Assembly (NCBI RefSeq): GCF_905404315.1
Contig: NC_066268.1
Location: 16,034,001 to 16,098,000, forward strand
Direction of reading: 5' to 3'
Source of the DNA: Leptidea sinapis
Taxonomy: Eukaryota > Arthropoda > Insecta > Lepidoptera > Pieridae
Length of the DNA: 64,000 bases
How positions within the stretch are numbered: the first letter of the stretch is position 1; every line of letters begins with the position of its first letter. Positions 12,121-23,205 of this stretch are shown here, piece by piece. Made by a program: the position numbers and the translations under genes. Under the pieces are notes generated by a model, which was given only the letters and a program-made list of their open reading frames with translations, was not told the origin of the DNA and did not search any database.

Positions 12121-13079
12121 CTAGTTATTACATATGGAGCAGTAGAGCGCGAAAGGCTAAATAAACACAGATGCAATTCACACGTATACTTATAAATCCT
12201 TCTCAAGCGGGTGGATAGCGCGTGCAAGAGCGTATAAAATGTACTAATAAGCGATAAAAGTAAGCACAATTAGCGGTAGGCCGTAGGGCGGGCGGCACGC
12301 GTGCTCTCAAGAACACTCCGGCCACCGCCGACTGTGGTCCTTAATTGCCTTATTGATTATACCGAGCTGCCTCACTATCGAATATATTATTATTGTATGT
12401 TAGTTGTCTTCAATGATTTTAAATTCTTAGTGTACAAATTTATATTTGTTCCAAATTTTATGGATGATTTTTGAAGAGATGGATAGTTGAACAAATATAC
12501 CAAGATTTACGAATCATGCTGTTGGCTTAGTTGGTAAATGCGCTCGAACATAACCCGTGAGGCGCAGGTTCGATTGTCGTCATATATTTTGGTACAAATT
12601 AAAATTGGTATTATTAATTCCAGAAGGTTACTATAGCATAAATCACTTTCATAATAATTGTATATAATGTATTGTTTGAGATTATAATTTGTACAGTTAT
12701 TTCTATTTAAAGGTTTCATCTAGATAACTGATTTTTTTTCACTTTACTTACTTTGTTAATTTTTTCTTTGTTAATACTTATATTTGAGTGAGAAAAGTAA
12801 TCGACATAAAGGTATCGTTATATGCTAATTTCTCACATAATATTATATAGTAATTAGAATATATTGTCTCTAAAGTGAATTTTATAATATTCTTTTGAGA
12901 AATAAAGTTATTAAATCGTAATGATACAGACAGATTGATAATCAACCGCCCTCTCGTTGTATTAAGTAGTACATTTTCGGTTTATTAGAAATAATTACGT
13001 GCATCAAAGATCGACAAAAGGAACAGAATGGAGCTAGCACTAAAATTGTTACTTGTACTTGATAACCTCATAACTTTAA
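12121..13079. other. mostly unique sequence with one tRNA-like segment
   Basis: Apart from the tRNA-like stretch near 12520-12590 I see no feature. A small GC-elevated patch at 12270-12345 could be regulatory, but nothing in it is specific. Confidence 0.45.
12518..12600 (+). repeat. tRNA-like segment, possible SINE head
   Basis: Contains TTGGCTTAGTTGGTAAATGCG, which resembles a D-arm with A box, and 30 bases on GCAGGTTCGATTGTC, which resembles a T-arm with B box. The acceptor stem does not pair and the anticodon arm is unclear, so this is not a functional tRNA gene. A tRNA-derived SINE head or a tRNA pseudogene is the better reading. Confidence 0.4.
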
Positions 13080-13671
13080 ACCATAGACTTACAATATTTA
13101 TCGTATAGACGAGCTGACAGCCCGATAGTCCGTGGCTAATTTTGATTTATCAATGTGTGGGTTAGCTAGTGGTTTAATATTCAAAACACTTTATATAATA
13201 TAATAGTAATAATAATAATAATAATATTGACACACTTTTCACACAAATTATCTTGCCCCAAGTTAAGCATATATAGCCTGTGTTATGGGTTACAAGACAA
13301 TGATATATTTAATACAACATACTTACATACACATACATAAATTCATATAAACATACATAAATACATTTAAACATCCATGACTCGGAAACAAACATCCATA
13401 TTCATCATATAAATGATTGCACCTACCTAATTATATAGAATACAGGCACCAATATTATAATTTTTAGAACTGATTGTCTGCTCATGTATTTGTATTTCAG
13501 TTTATGTTTTGTGTGTGGGCTAATAATACCAAACGTGGCTGACTGTATAAGACTTGTCAATCAAAATAACAATAGATTCACTTTCCTTTCCTATCTTGCT
13601 GTATCTCTGATAGAGATGTTCTTCTCTCATGCACTATGTTTGTCTTTACGCTAAGTTATTGTAAGCCTATG
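13080..13671 (+). mobile_element. M1 MITE, split by a SINE
   Basis: Begins CCATAGACTTACAATA (13081) and ends with its inverse, TTATTGTAAGCCTATG (13656-13671). Internal strings (ACAATAGATTCACTTTCC, TAGAGATGTTCTTCTCTC) recur at 18830-18880. It encodes no protein, so it is a nonautonomous DNA element with short inverted ends. The middle is interrupted by a SINE copy (13195-13437); removing that gives an element of about 350 bp. Confidence 0.65.
13195..13437 (-). mobile_element. tRNA-derived SINE, copy 2, headless
   Basis: Matches the body of the SINEs at 8675 and 32700, from a TAA-repeat tail at 13200 to the CACCTACC string. The tRNA-like head with its A and B boxes is missing, so this is a 5'-truncated and transcriptionally dead copy. 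It lies inside an M1 element, so it is younger than that element. Confidence 0.75.
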
Positions 13672-14154
13672 ATTAAAACTGCTCTTTCGTTGACGGCATA
13701 CAGATAAATTAATACATTGATAACTCAAGAAATGATCCACAAAGTCAAATCAGTCAAAGTACTCAATCAAAATAAATCCTTTATCAGTTTGATTCGTAAC
13801 GGCTAAAAAAAGCAGTGTGGCTTACACCCTATGATTGATAGCATGTATCACTGTAAATCCGAGCTAATGGTAGTCATTTAAAAAATATACGATAGACGTC
13901 ACCTCCGACGTAATGGCGTTGATATGTTACCCGCATCAATCCTCATTTCTGTATCCGTCACCGCCGCCGCTTATTAATTATGGTAATTAAACAGCCGTAC
14001 TACATATACGTACGGTTTACTGTGATGGGTTCTAATGTTTTTGTGTTCTTCTATCTGAAATAACGGCAAAGGAACTTAGCATACATAGCGACATACAGCG
14101 GGAAGCAACTTTGTTTAATATCAGTTACATTATTGTTTGATTTTTCATGGTTTT

Positions 14155-14262
14155 TTTATAGAAGTGGAGGAAAACGAGAACACATACGGGTCACCAATGG
14201 TTTGTGATCACTGCGGCCCGTATGGTGTTGAACCATTATAGGAATCACGAGAGTGTTGCTGA
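14155..14262 (-). mobile_element. decayed LINE-A 3' end
   Basis: The plus strand reads TGATCACTGCGGCCCGTA ... AGGAATCACGAGAGTGTTGC, a diverged inverse of the LINE-A terminus. A tRNA-B-box-like string follows at 14317-14330 on the minus strand, but no complete tRNA-like fold supports it. Confidence 0.5.
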
Positions 14263-14444
14263 TCGTCATCGTATATATAAGTTTGAAAACCGAACACGTC
14301 GGAACGTACCTGTCGAGGATCGAACCAGGCGCATAACTACAACGTTAAATACAGACCATGCTACTCGCTGAATATGTAGGTGAACGACCTATAAGTGAAA
14401 GAAGTTTTAAAATTGATTGTGTTTTTAGGTTATCCATCCGAATA

Positions 14445-14550
14445 CTGGGAGAGTTTCTTGCGCCGCTAGTCCTCTCTCAGAGCGCTATTTGTTTCCGAAG
14501 CGGAAGTAGTCAATTTTGAGAAAATTAATGCATTTTATGCATTCTAAACA
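14445..14550 (+). mobile_element. LINE tail F1, copy 1
   Basis: Carries CTGGGAGAG, TTTCTTGCGCCGC and CTCTCTCAG in order, then CGCTATTTGTTTCCGAAGCGG and TTGAGAAAATTAATGC. These are the hallmarks of the F1 3'-end family, which has further copies at 18455, 21222, 23969 and 43990. The outer strings can pair as a 9 bp stem. Confidence 0.7.
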
Positions 14551-14579
14551 AACAATCATATATTTTTTTAATGAAAATA

Positions 14580-14827
14580 AGTGACCAGACGAGCACGTTC
14601 AGCTCATAGTAATTGTTACGCCCGAGAATTCTTGAAAGACTCAAAAATATGCTCGTCACCGTGAGACATAATATTTCAAGTCTCATTTGCCCAGTAATTT
14701 CACTAGCTACGGCGCCCTTCAGACCGAAACACAGTTATGATTACACATTACTGCTTCACGGCAGGAATAGGCGCCGTTGTGGTACCCATAATGTAGCCGG
14801 CATCCTGTGCAAAGGAGCCTCCCACTA
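14580..14827 (+). repeat. P repeat, copy 3
   Basis: Runs from GACCAGACGAGCACGTTCAGC to GGAGCCTCCCACTAG. The region that bears the internal inverted repeat in other copies is deleted here. It follows an F1 tail directly, so this is another repeat-on-repeat junction. Confidence 0.7.
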
Positions 14828-15829
14828 GTTTTTCCTTTATAGTTGTATTTTAGTCTTTAGATTATAATGAACGAAGTTACCGCGACACCTGTGGTTCGCT
14901 AAGTTTGTTTAATGCAGTAATAAAGGCTGTTGAGTCACTTTTCCTTGTCATATTGTTGGGTAAGCCATGTTATTAGTCTCCGTCAACACCTTATAAATGA
15001 AGATGATTCCACAGTAAATCCCGCAGTCGCACCGAGTTCAGCCATAGAAATCATTGCAGCTCGTCACATTCGTAGCAGAAAAAGTTCATATGCCTGCGAT
15101 TCTTCGACTCTAATGATGCGACCCAAGTTATAAGCGTCAACATTTAATTAATAATTATGAAAAATAAACGTGGTAGTAATAACGCGAAATGACAACTTAC
15201 TCAGAAGATTAATAACTACCCCGATACTGGGATAATTATATTATACTATCTTGATGCAATTTTTTAAATAAGTATATTAAAAACGTCACTTTAAAAATAT
15301 TCCAATATTAATTTGAAGGTGAAAGAGTATTTCCTTTTCTTTCTTCTTCATGCAAAATATTTGCTTAAGTATAGCGCAATTGAGAATTTATATAAACAAA
15401 ATATCGTAATTTGGTGCTAGTGACTGATGAGAAAGTCGAAATTCTACCACTGAAACTTCTTATGTAATGTATTTTTCGGGCCAGCCCAATCTAAAGGATT
15501 CATATGAAAATGTTACCATCACAATGATCTACTAATGAAGCCGGAAGTTGGGCATCGTAACACGTATACAAGCAATTAAAAGAAGAAAAATAATTGTGTG
15601 GTTTTATGAAACCGCGGTAAAAGTGAATCTTTTTTTCACATTATAGACATTTAACTAATAATTTTTGGAATAATATTGCATTAAGGATATAAAAATCCCT
15701 TTATCAATCTTAATTTCATACTTGGAAAATTGAAATCTTAATGCAACATTTACATTAAACACAGACAAAATCAAACTAAATATCGTGAAGCACTGGCACA
15801 AATGAGTAATAGTCTATACACCCCCGAAC

Positions 15830-15839
15830 GTCACGTGAC
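15830..15839. promoter_or_regulatory. perfect palindromic E-box GTCACGTGAC
   Basis: The ten-base palindrome GTCACGTGAC is the extended CACGTG site preferred by bHLH-leucine-zipper factors such as Mitf/TFEB and USF. A single site in AT-rich sequence has limited weight, but the same half-sites form an ordered array at 39180-39240. Confidence 0.3.
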
Positions 15840-15929
15840 ATGCAACACACAGGCGAAAAAGTTTGAGACGATGTAATAAAAGTTTCACTTTAAAAATAAT
15901 TAATTCTTCATTATTACCACGAACCCACC

Positions 15930-15995
15930 ACACTCACCCTGATGAAGGACCTCCGAATGGTCCGAAACTAGTCGGTACCGACACCGACAAAAACG
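15930..15995. repeat. short palindrome-rich dispersed-repeat segment
   Basis: Contains GGACCTCCGAATGGTCC (arms GGACC/GGTCC) and the perfect palindrome GTCGGTACCGAC (15971-15982). The CCTGATGAAGGACC string resembles a common lepidopteran repeat from memory. There is no other copy in this window to confirm it. Confidence 0.3.
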
Positions 15996-17811
15996 TAAGT
16001 AAAGCCGTATTAACAGATAATTTAATAATGACTCACGAAAGTTTTAATAATTTAATTAACATGAAATGCACTATCCATATTCGCACTAAAAAATTTAATA
16101 CAAAACACTTAGAAAAAACCAACTACTACGCTATGTTAATTTTGTGCAATATTTTGATATGATTAGTATAACAGAAATTATTAACTGACAGCAATAGTTA
16201 TACTTTGTGCTAGTATTACAAATTAATTTTTATATTTAATTTGGCACCACAGTTTGTTTACATTTTTTGGGTTTAAAAAAAATAATTTTATTTTGAAATA
16301 AACTATTTACATTTAACCAGCCAGACATAGATATTATAGTTTGGATTTTACTTGTTTAGTCTACAGTGAAGTTAAACCGCTATCACTTGTACCACACACA
16401 ATAGAAATACATTCGTGACGAAGAATGATGCTTTCGGCTGCTCGCGAGTAGGTAGTGCTTTGTTCGAGTGATTAAGTACCTCGGGACGGCTAAGCCCTTC
16501 AGCTAATGAGTTGAAAGTCAGTATTAATCATGATGACAAACCGAACGGACCCCGACGGATTGTGGGTGGTTCTGTTTGCGGCTTTTAACTTCAGATGTTT
16601 ACGTAAAGTAACGTTTTTAAACTTAACACCGTCTCTAAAACTAGGACTTTTTGCTATATGTTTTAAATTAATCAGTTACCATAATCAATTTAGGTCAGAA
16701 ATGTATCAATTATATTTTTTCAGTAGGATAAACACGCTCACTACTTTACTAAGTGCAATTTTAATTTATAAGTCTATCGAGCAGGTATAGTTTTAGCAAA
16801 CAATTTACATATAATTTTCTATATATAACGATATAAATAGAATTATTGAAAATAATCTGAAACTGTTTTAGTTAGGTACTCTTTGGTGTATGTTTTTTTA
16901 AAGACTTTGTCTTACATTATAATAAAACTTTATTAAACTTCACAAGTACGCTGCGAAGTTTTACAAGTTTCCTGTGCAATAACAAAATTTTAGTAACACC
17001 CAACTTTTGTATTTTCAATTGCAGCAAATTTGTATTGAAGCTAAAATAATAAAACTGTGGCAAACTGAATTTATATATACTTTATATACATACTAAGTAT
17101 GTAGTTATAAACTTAAAGGTAAAGCATCCATTCGGTTTAATGATCAACTCAACTGGAGGTATTTTTTGTGAAGGCGATCGGTACGTGATGGCATGTGACA
17201 TTAACATGACAAATCGACTAATTATTCTTAATCCATTTGAACAGAACTGTATCCGCGTTGAAATGACTCCTTTGAATATAAAGCTCTTTATTCATACGAT
17301 TTTATATTCCGTAATAAAACTATAACAAACGATATTGAAAAAGCGGCTTTATTCTCTAAATAATTGTTAAGAAAATAATTTAAAAGGGGCAGAAAATGTC
17401 CATCTTTTCATTTATTCGGAGACAAAAGTAACGTATATGCGTAAAATTGCGAGCTCCGCGAATTTGTATTCACGTTTCTGTCGCATTCTATTATAATAAT
17501 AACCGTAGACATTACTCGTTTAGTTTGCTACGAATGCGTTCATTTTTCGCTGCAACCGAACTGTGGGTGAGCTGAGGTCGTATACTGTCGGAAACAAATC
17601 TTAGTACTTTATTTGTTTGAACAGGTGCTACCATGCCAAGAATATTTTTGTAGTGAAAATGTTTTATCTACGTTTGCTTGTTAGTATTTGTCTGTATAAT
17701 TTATTTAGATTTGGAACGAATTTTATGATAACATTAATGTGGGGTGCTCTGTATGTGCAGATATGTTATAATGATTTATTATGTAATATATTTTTTCTAA
17801 AACTCCAGTGA

Positions 17812-17905
17812 CTTTGTACATCCATTTGTGAAGAAGATTATAATATTAAGTAGGTATGAACCGTAACCTTATAGATGCGTAAAGAATGGCGATTCGAATT
17901 ATAAC
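17812..17905 (+). repeat. dispersed repeat, copy 2 of 2
   Basis: The second copy of the block at 6543-6640, in the same orientation and diverged by substitutions and short insertions. No inverted ends or tRNA-like head are visible. Confidence 0.55.
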
Positions 17906-18454
17906 TGTTACTTATTAATTATTATGCTCTCGTGTGTATGTTTTTAATGAGAAATGTGAATAAGATCAGAAAGTAATGACACATTCGAGTAGATTTGCAT
18001 TATAATTAACAAACCAAGTTGGCCCAATAAGTCCGAGATTACATAAAATTACTTCACCTTAAATACATTATATTGTTACAACCAAAATGTAAGTTATAAT
18101 TTCATCTTAAGGTATGGGTGTATATATCTTTAGCAATCTTCTGAATAGCAAAATACTAGTATCAAAATTGTTTTACAATTGTAATTTAAAGTCAGCTGAG
18201 TATATTCAGGTAAGTTGAAAACACTGGCTGAGGTTCCGTAGTAGTGCGGCAAGAGTCCGGAAAGAGCGACAAACTATACTATAAACGTCCCTTCCTCTTA
18301 GATATAAATTAAAATGACTAGCGTTCTCTCGATAGTTCGGTTTTAGTGAAATTGAATTTTGAGATCAATTTTTTCTTAACCATCTCATTAATACTATTAT
18401 ATATATCGGATAAAATAAGTTCTATTGTCACTGAAAATCGAGGTTTGCCGATCC

Positions 18455-18687
18455 ATCGGACAGCCTGGGACTAGATTGTGATTATTTTATAGCGACTGTA
18501 CAATATTGTATATTTTTATTGAAAAGAGCGCAAAAAAAAAGAATGCTGGGAGAGTTTCTTGCGCCGCTTCTTCTCTCTCAGAGCGCCATTTGTTTCCGAA
18601 GCGGCAGTAGTATAAGAAATGACATCAAAAAGAATTCTAAAGGAATCAATTTTGAGAAAATAAATGCCTTTTATGCCTTTTAAAATG
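18455..18687 (+). mobile_element. LINE tail F1, copy 2
   Basis: One of the longest F1 copies. It includes the upstream CAGCCTGGGACTAGATT and ATATTGTATATTTTTATTG strings, the hairpin region (CTGGGAGAG ... CTCTCTCAG), CGCCATTTGTTTCCGAAGCGG and the AATAAATGCCTTTTATG end with a polyadenylation-type AATAAA. No reverse transcriptase sequence precedes it, so it is a strongly 5'-truncated copy or a SINE that borrowed the LINE end. Confidence 0.7.
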
Positions 18688-18927
18688 CCATAGACTTAGA
18701 ATATTTTTTTTAAGTTGTTTTGTCTATGTGTCTGTTAGGTGGTGGTTAGTTAGTTTAATATCTAAAATACTAAGTAAATGACTTCAAACGTTTACAACTT
18801 GTTAATCAAATTTGGTTATAGTAACAATAGATTCACTTTCCTTTTCTATCTTCCTGTATCACTGTTAGAGATGTTCTTTTCTCTTGCACATGTGTTTTTC
18901 TATACTCTAGTGCATTGTAAGTCTATG
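18688..18927 (+). mobile_element. M1 MITE, copy 2
   Basis: Starts CCATAGACTTAGAATA directly after an F1 end and closes with CATTGTAAGTCTATG (18913-18927). Internal sequence matches the 13080 copy around 18820-18900. No protein is encoded. Confidence 0.65.
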
Positions 18928-19120
18928 TGCGTGACCAATTTTGATTTGTCAATTTAGCATTGGCCAGTTGTTTAATATTCAAATACTAATGAGTTCTGAT
19001 TGACAAGCTGATTGTTTACGAATTGTCAGTCAAAATCGGTTACAATCACAATAGTTCGCTAACGTTTGACATTTTCTTCCCTCTTGCACATGTGTTCTTC
19101 TATACGCTGATAGGTCTATG
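18921..19120 (+). mobile_element. M1-related MITE, copy 3, joined to copy 2
   Basis: Continues from the end of copy 2 with TGACCAATTTTGATTTGTCA and TTTAATATTCAAA, which belong to the left part of the 13080 copy. It then passes through CTCTTGCACATGTGTTCTTC and ends GGTCTATG. The two copies share the GTCTATG terminus, which gives a tandem arrangement. Confidence 0.5.
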
Positions 19121-20009
19121 GGTAATACTATCACATAACATATCAGAAAATTTAATTTCTTTCTCTTCTTCTGCTGCCACCAAAGATCATTGCTGTCCGA
19201 TCTATTTCTTTAATAACCATTTTTTTTAAAGTGATTATTCTCAGATCATCGGGTGTATTTTTTATATCCGATATTATGTTCACAAGTTAGAGTAATGTAT
19301 GAAGGGATTACTATCTATTATCGAAAGAGACGGAGATGTCACGCTGGACGATGTAACTCTCGATTGGGGAAAAAATCTACTCGAGTCAATTAACAGCTGA
19401 CTTATAATTCAATCGCAATTCTACTTGGCGTAATGAGATTGATATTTTAATCCATTTCCTGGTTTTGAAGTTATAATAATGGTAGCCGTTCCCGCCCGCT
19501 CCGCTGGGCGAATATATTTTATCCATGTAGGATAAATTTCACATCGAATGGTTACGCTAGTTTTATGTTGAAACGATCAGTGGTTTAGGCGTGAAGGAGC
19601 CTCAAACAAAGACCATTTTCACTATATAAATATAAAAGATAAGGCTACTGTTTACCTATTGAATATAATAAAAAGGCCGTATTAAGTACTGTTTTAACTA
19701 GTCTAGCACTTATAAAAATAAAACTATGAAAAGCAAAACAGAAAGATACAGAGAATATTGATACGTCCACATAATTGAAATTTTTTTTTGTTGATTTAGG
19801 TACAACCAGTCTACAATGTTTGTTTGGAAAAATTGCTGCAAATGGTTCCTCGTGGGTTGTATGAATAAAACACCAAATTCCGGCTTACAACACAATATAA
19901 ACCGTACTATTTTATAACACTATTATAGTTAATATTGATTAATTGGTTTATAAAGTTTCCCGGATATTTCTAAGTTATTTCAAACTTATAATTCAATCAT
20001 CTATACTAA
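19121..20009. other. no gene recognised; weak regulatory candidate
   Basis: The interval 19300-19540 is less AT-rich than its surroundings and holds CTATCTATTATCG and TTAATCC-like cores. There is no coding signal anywhere in the interval. Confidence 0.4.
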
Positions 20010-20332
20010 TATATAAAGCTGCAGTGTTTGTTTGTTTGTTTGAACGCGCTAATCTCTGGTACTACTGGTCCGATTTGAATGATTCAGTGTTGGGTAGTCC
20101 ATTTATCGAGGAAGGCTATATGCTATGTTTTTTTTTTCAAAATTAGGGATCCGTAATAAAATTGCTATTTTGTAACACAAGGTGTAAAATCGAAAACCTA
20201 TTTTTGCGTGCGCTGCAAAAACTATTGACAATAGAACAAAATGATGTACAGGCTATAATATAGGCAATATTTTATTACTTATAAAACTATCGCGTGAATT
20301 ATACTTTATATGGCAAAACAACGTTTGCCGGG
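20010..20332 (-). mobile_element. RTE-like nonautonomous element
   Basis: On the minus strand it starts CTAGCTGACCCGGCAAACG and ends in an AT-rich TATATTAGTATAGATGA tail. This start and end are shared in type with the Q elements, but the interior differs, so it is a related family. The interior contains CAAATCGGACCAGTAG, a relative of the AAATCGGTCCAGCCG core found in Q and R. No protein is encoded. Confidence 0.65.
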
Positions 20333-20334
20333 TC

Positions 20335-20692
20335 AGCTAGTGCTTAATATGCTGTTAAATCTCAGGAGAGCTGTTAGACCTGATTCCTTCCACCGTATCC
20401 CACCTTCACACGAAACGCCACAAATTAGAATATCATCCCCACCATCTGGATTTGTGGCGTTCCTTCACAGTGCGGTTTCAAGGAACTTTCTTCTACGTGC
20501 TACCAAGCTGTGGAATGATCTTTCTAGTGCGGTTGTTTCCGCGTCGATATGACATGAGTATCTTGAAAAAGAGCGGGTACACCTTCCTTAAAGGCTCACA
20601 ACGCTCCTGTGATTCCTCTTGTATTGCAAGAGAATGTGGGCGGCGGTGATCACTTAACATCAGGTGACCCGCACTCTCATTATCCATAACCA
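20335..20692 (+). mobile_element. LINE-A C-terminal coding region and 3' end
   Basis: The plus strand encodes the end of a non-LTR retrotransposon ORF2: RAVRPDSFHRIPPSHETPQ, then FLHSAVSRNFLLRATKLWND, then a frameshift to RRYDMS. The conserved 3' stretch (GCTCCTGTGATTCCTCT ... GGCGGTGATCACTTAAC) follows. The reverse transcriptase domain is absent. The copy abuts the RTE-like element at its left end. Confidence 0.7.
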
Positions 20693-21009
20693 ATCTGTTA
20701 ATTGTGTTCAGAACCATTATAGCTTAAAAACCGATACAATAACACTTGAATAGGTTTGCACCAATCACAAACACATTCAGCACTCTCAATTTCGACGAAG
20801 ACGCAGCCAGCATCCGTGCGATTGAATCGCGCATATCCCTTTGTCCGCGTCCACAATAGCTCGTAGCTGCGTGCTATTCACCAACCACAAAAGTCTGTTT
20901 CACTAAACTCCTTGTGTGCTTGTAACATTGACCTATTGAACTAACAGGTGAATTGTACAATGCATTTGTTTGGGTGCCGTTGTCACTGTTAACGCCGTTT
21001 CGGTTACGT

Positions 21010-21190
21010 TGACTTTTTGTTGTTTATCTGTCTATATATTGAGATTTCCACCTATGTATTCACTCATCACGATATCTCGGGAACCATAAGGCGTAGAGAC
21101 TTGAAATTTGGTAGGAATATTCGTCAAGTAGATGTCAGCTTAACTTACTTACAACAAAATATCAAATTATATAAATATTTAAATGTTATA
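21010..21190 (+). repeat. dispersed lepidopteran repeat
   Basis: Contains CACGATATCTCGGGAACC, AAGGCGTAGAGACTTGAAAT and TTGGTAGGAATATTC, strings I recall as common in lepidopteran intergenic repeats. There is no second copy in this window, so the family and boundaries are uncertain. Confidence 0.4.
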
Positions 21191-21221
21191 AATAAATGTA
21201 CTTAGATGTTAATTTTGCCAA

Positions 21222-21445
21222 GGCATAAAGGCATTATTTTCTCAAAATTGATTCCTTTTTAATGTCATTTCTAATATACTAGATACCTCTTCGGAAACAA
21301 ATGGCGATCTGAGAGAGAAAAAGCGGCGCAAGAAACTCTCCCAGTATTCTTTTTTTGAACTCTTTTTAATAAAATATACAATATTGTTCTGTCAATGCTA
21401 TTGCTATGAAATATTTATAATCTAGTCCCAGGCTGTCTGATCACT
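21222..21445 (-). mobile_element. LINE tail F1, copy 3
   Basis: Reverse-complement copy of the 18455 element over nearly its whole length, including the hairpin arms (CTGAGAGAG on the plus strand at about 21308 and CTCTCCCAG at about 21335) and the CAGCCTGGGACTAG string at the far end. Confidence 0.7.
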
Positions 21446-22540
21446 TAGATATTGAGCTGTGGAGCTAAGTTTTGTTAGTTTAAATGCAGGATGCAAGGCT
21501 AGCAATTAGGGGGTTAAGCGCGTCCTCCTCTGAAGAATTGACTTCAGCTGCACTATCGACTGAACGACCGGGTCAGAATCAGTTCGCCATGACTTATGAT
21601 CGTGGATCGCATTCACCATGTTATACAAATTTGCGAAGGTTCCTCGCCTTAAGGTTGATCAGTCAGTGCCGTCGACTGACTAGTCTCGTGTGTAAAGAGC
21701 AACTTAGCTCACTTGTATCATAATGTAGATACAACTTATACAACTTATCTGTCGACATCATTGTCGGAAACAAATGGAACAGTTGTCACACCGATAAGAA
21801 TGTAGTTAAATACCAGCCGGAATACCCCCACTAAATCTCACGAGAAAAATTTTCGCATTTCGTTACGGGTGGTGCGTTTTGATTTTAGATCATTAGTTAC
21901 GGTAGGTATTATCTTAACTAATGACCTAATCTAATCCTTGTCTTTACAACTTAGATGAGGCCTTTCCTAACATACTATTAGTCGCATTTAATCATACACA
22001 TAGCTTTTAGCATATTAATTAGAGCTGCTACACAAAGCTACATTGGCACAAACGACCGTTACGGATCTATACACTGGATATAGGTAATAATTAATAGTTT
22101 GACGGTAATTGCAGCACACTAACAGTAGTACTGGTCACCGAACAAAGAACTCTGCCGTATATATGTAATTGCTGCCTATTACATAGCTACTTAGTTGTTC
22201 ACTATGTGCTTATTTCATAGGTAATCGTTACCTCTCTACATAACTAAGGGTCCTGAAATCGAAGGGCTGTATTAGGGCACATTCATGACTATTCAAGGAG
22301 TCACTTTAAAGGTTAAATTTTAAAATTAATAGGATATGGACTCATTCAGAGCTGGGGGATGATATATTGAATTTTTGCATTCAATTCAATTTACACTTTT
22401 TCACATTTCTTTATTATTTTACCTATAAATGCTATAAAACCCAGAAATAATAACATATGAGTTGTTACAATATATAGAAAGTAGCGAGATCGGCCTTTTT
22501 AATCCTTATTTGCATTGCCTCTTCCCCGTCTAGGGAAAAG
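21446..22540. other. no gene recognised
   Basis: A 79-codon frame at 21484-21723 lies in slightly GC-richer sequence but shows no domain or splice context. The rest is AT-rich and featureless. Confidence 0.45.
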
Positions 22541-22561
22541 TCAAGGTCAAATTAATGACCC
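22541..22561. promoter_or_regulatory. nuclear-receptor-like inverted repeat
   Basis: TCAAGGTCA (22541-22549) equals the extended monomer site of FTZ-F1/ERR-class nuclear receptors. It is followed after six bases by TGACCC, giving an inverted pair of AGGTCA half-sites. The function is inferred from motif match only. Confidence 0.25.
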
Positions 22562-22574
22562 TAGATTTACGTAT

Positions 22575-22750
22575 ATATAAATAGCCTGTCCAGTGGGCGC
22601 CTCGCACCAATTGGTCCGGTGTCGTACTCGGTTAGGTCCGGACGGTGTATGTAGTAATTTTGTGCGTAGGACAATGGGACATACCAACCAATATGGTGCG
22701 CAATCAGACCGCACCCGATGGTTTAGTCGGACCAAATCCGGCCATGTGTT
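22575..22750. repeat. GC-rich block of unknown nature
   Basis: A sharply bounded GC-rich segment rich in GGTCCG, CACCAAT and ATTGGT strings lies in AT-rich DNA. Partial inverted similarity links its two halves (CGCACCAATTGGT on the left, ACCAATATGGTGCG on the right). It may be a MITE or other short element. A minus-strand frame covers it but has no recognisable domain. Confidence 0.3.
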
Positions 22751-23074
22751 TAAGCTATAAGAAGATATTATAGGCTTTATAGACTTCGTACTTGTATGTT
22801 TCGGTATGATTTTATGAAAATTTAAGAAAGTATAATGTATTTGTTGGATGCAATTACTAATTGTGACAGTAATCACGACCATCATGTTCACGAAGCATCC
22901 TTACACAAACATTGAGTTCAAGCTCTAAAGGTCGATACATCCAATAAACGATAATTAATATTTATACAGTTAATTCTTTATTACTTTTACTGAAATAATT
23001 TATATTATTTAAACTCATATATTGATGCAGTACCTTACGAACTAATTTGCTATGTATATGACAGCCTTTGTAAA

Positions 23075-23205
23075 TACTCTCATTTGATTGAAAAGAGTAG
23101 ACGTTGAGTTTCTTGTAGGTTCTTCTCACGAGCTCGACTTTTTCCGCTTAGCTTTAGCCTTACTACTGAATAAAGTTTATTTGACTTTGACTTTGAAAAC
23201 CTGGC
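23075..23205 (+). mobile_element. LINE tail F4
   Basis: Contains GTTGAGTTTCTTG and GGTTCTTCTCACGAG, then CTCGACTTTTTCCGC and a TTTGACTTTGACTTTGA tail after AATAAAG. The short hexamer-type tail and the hairpin motif mark it as the 3' end of a Jockey/CR1-like LINE or a SINE using that end. The reverse transcriptase is missing. Confidence 0.6.

Larger units (their letters stand above)
14828..17811. other. largely unique sequence, no gene recognised
   Basis: No reading frame here resembles a known protein. GC-elevated patches at 14990-15130 and 16370-16575 could be regulatory, without specific evidence. The frames at 15863-16162 and 16530-16790 show no domain, and the first one overlaps a repeat-like segment. 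Confidence 0.45.

Noticed and set aside
12518..12600. Functional tRNA gene
   Set aside because: A and B boxes are recognisable, but the acceptor and anticodon stems do not pair. Listed as a tRNA-like repeat instead.
14305..14375. tRNA-like or SINE head on the minus strand
   Set aside because: GGTTCGATCC resembles a B box, but the A-box candidate is poor and no body repeat supports it.
22547..22891. 114-codon minus-strand frame
   Set aside because: It runs through the GC-rich block and its AT-rich flank. The protein shows no domain, and its composition changes with the DNA rather than as in a real gene.
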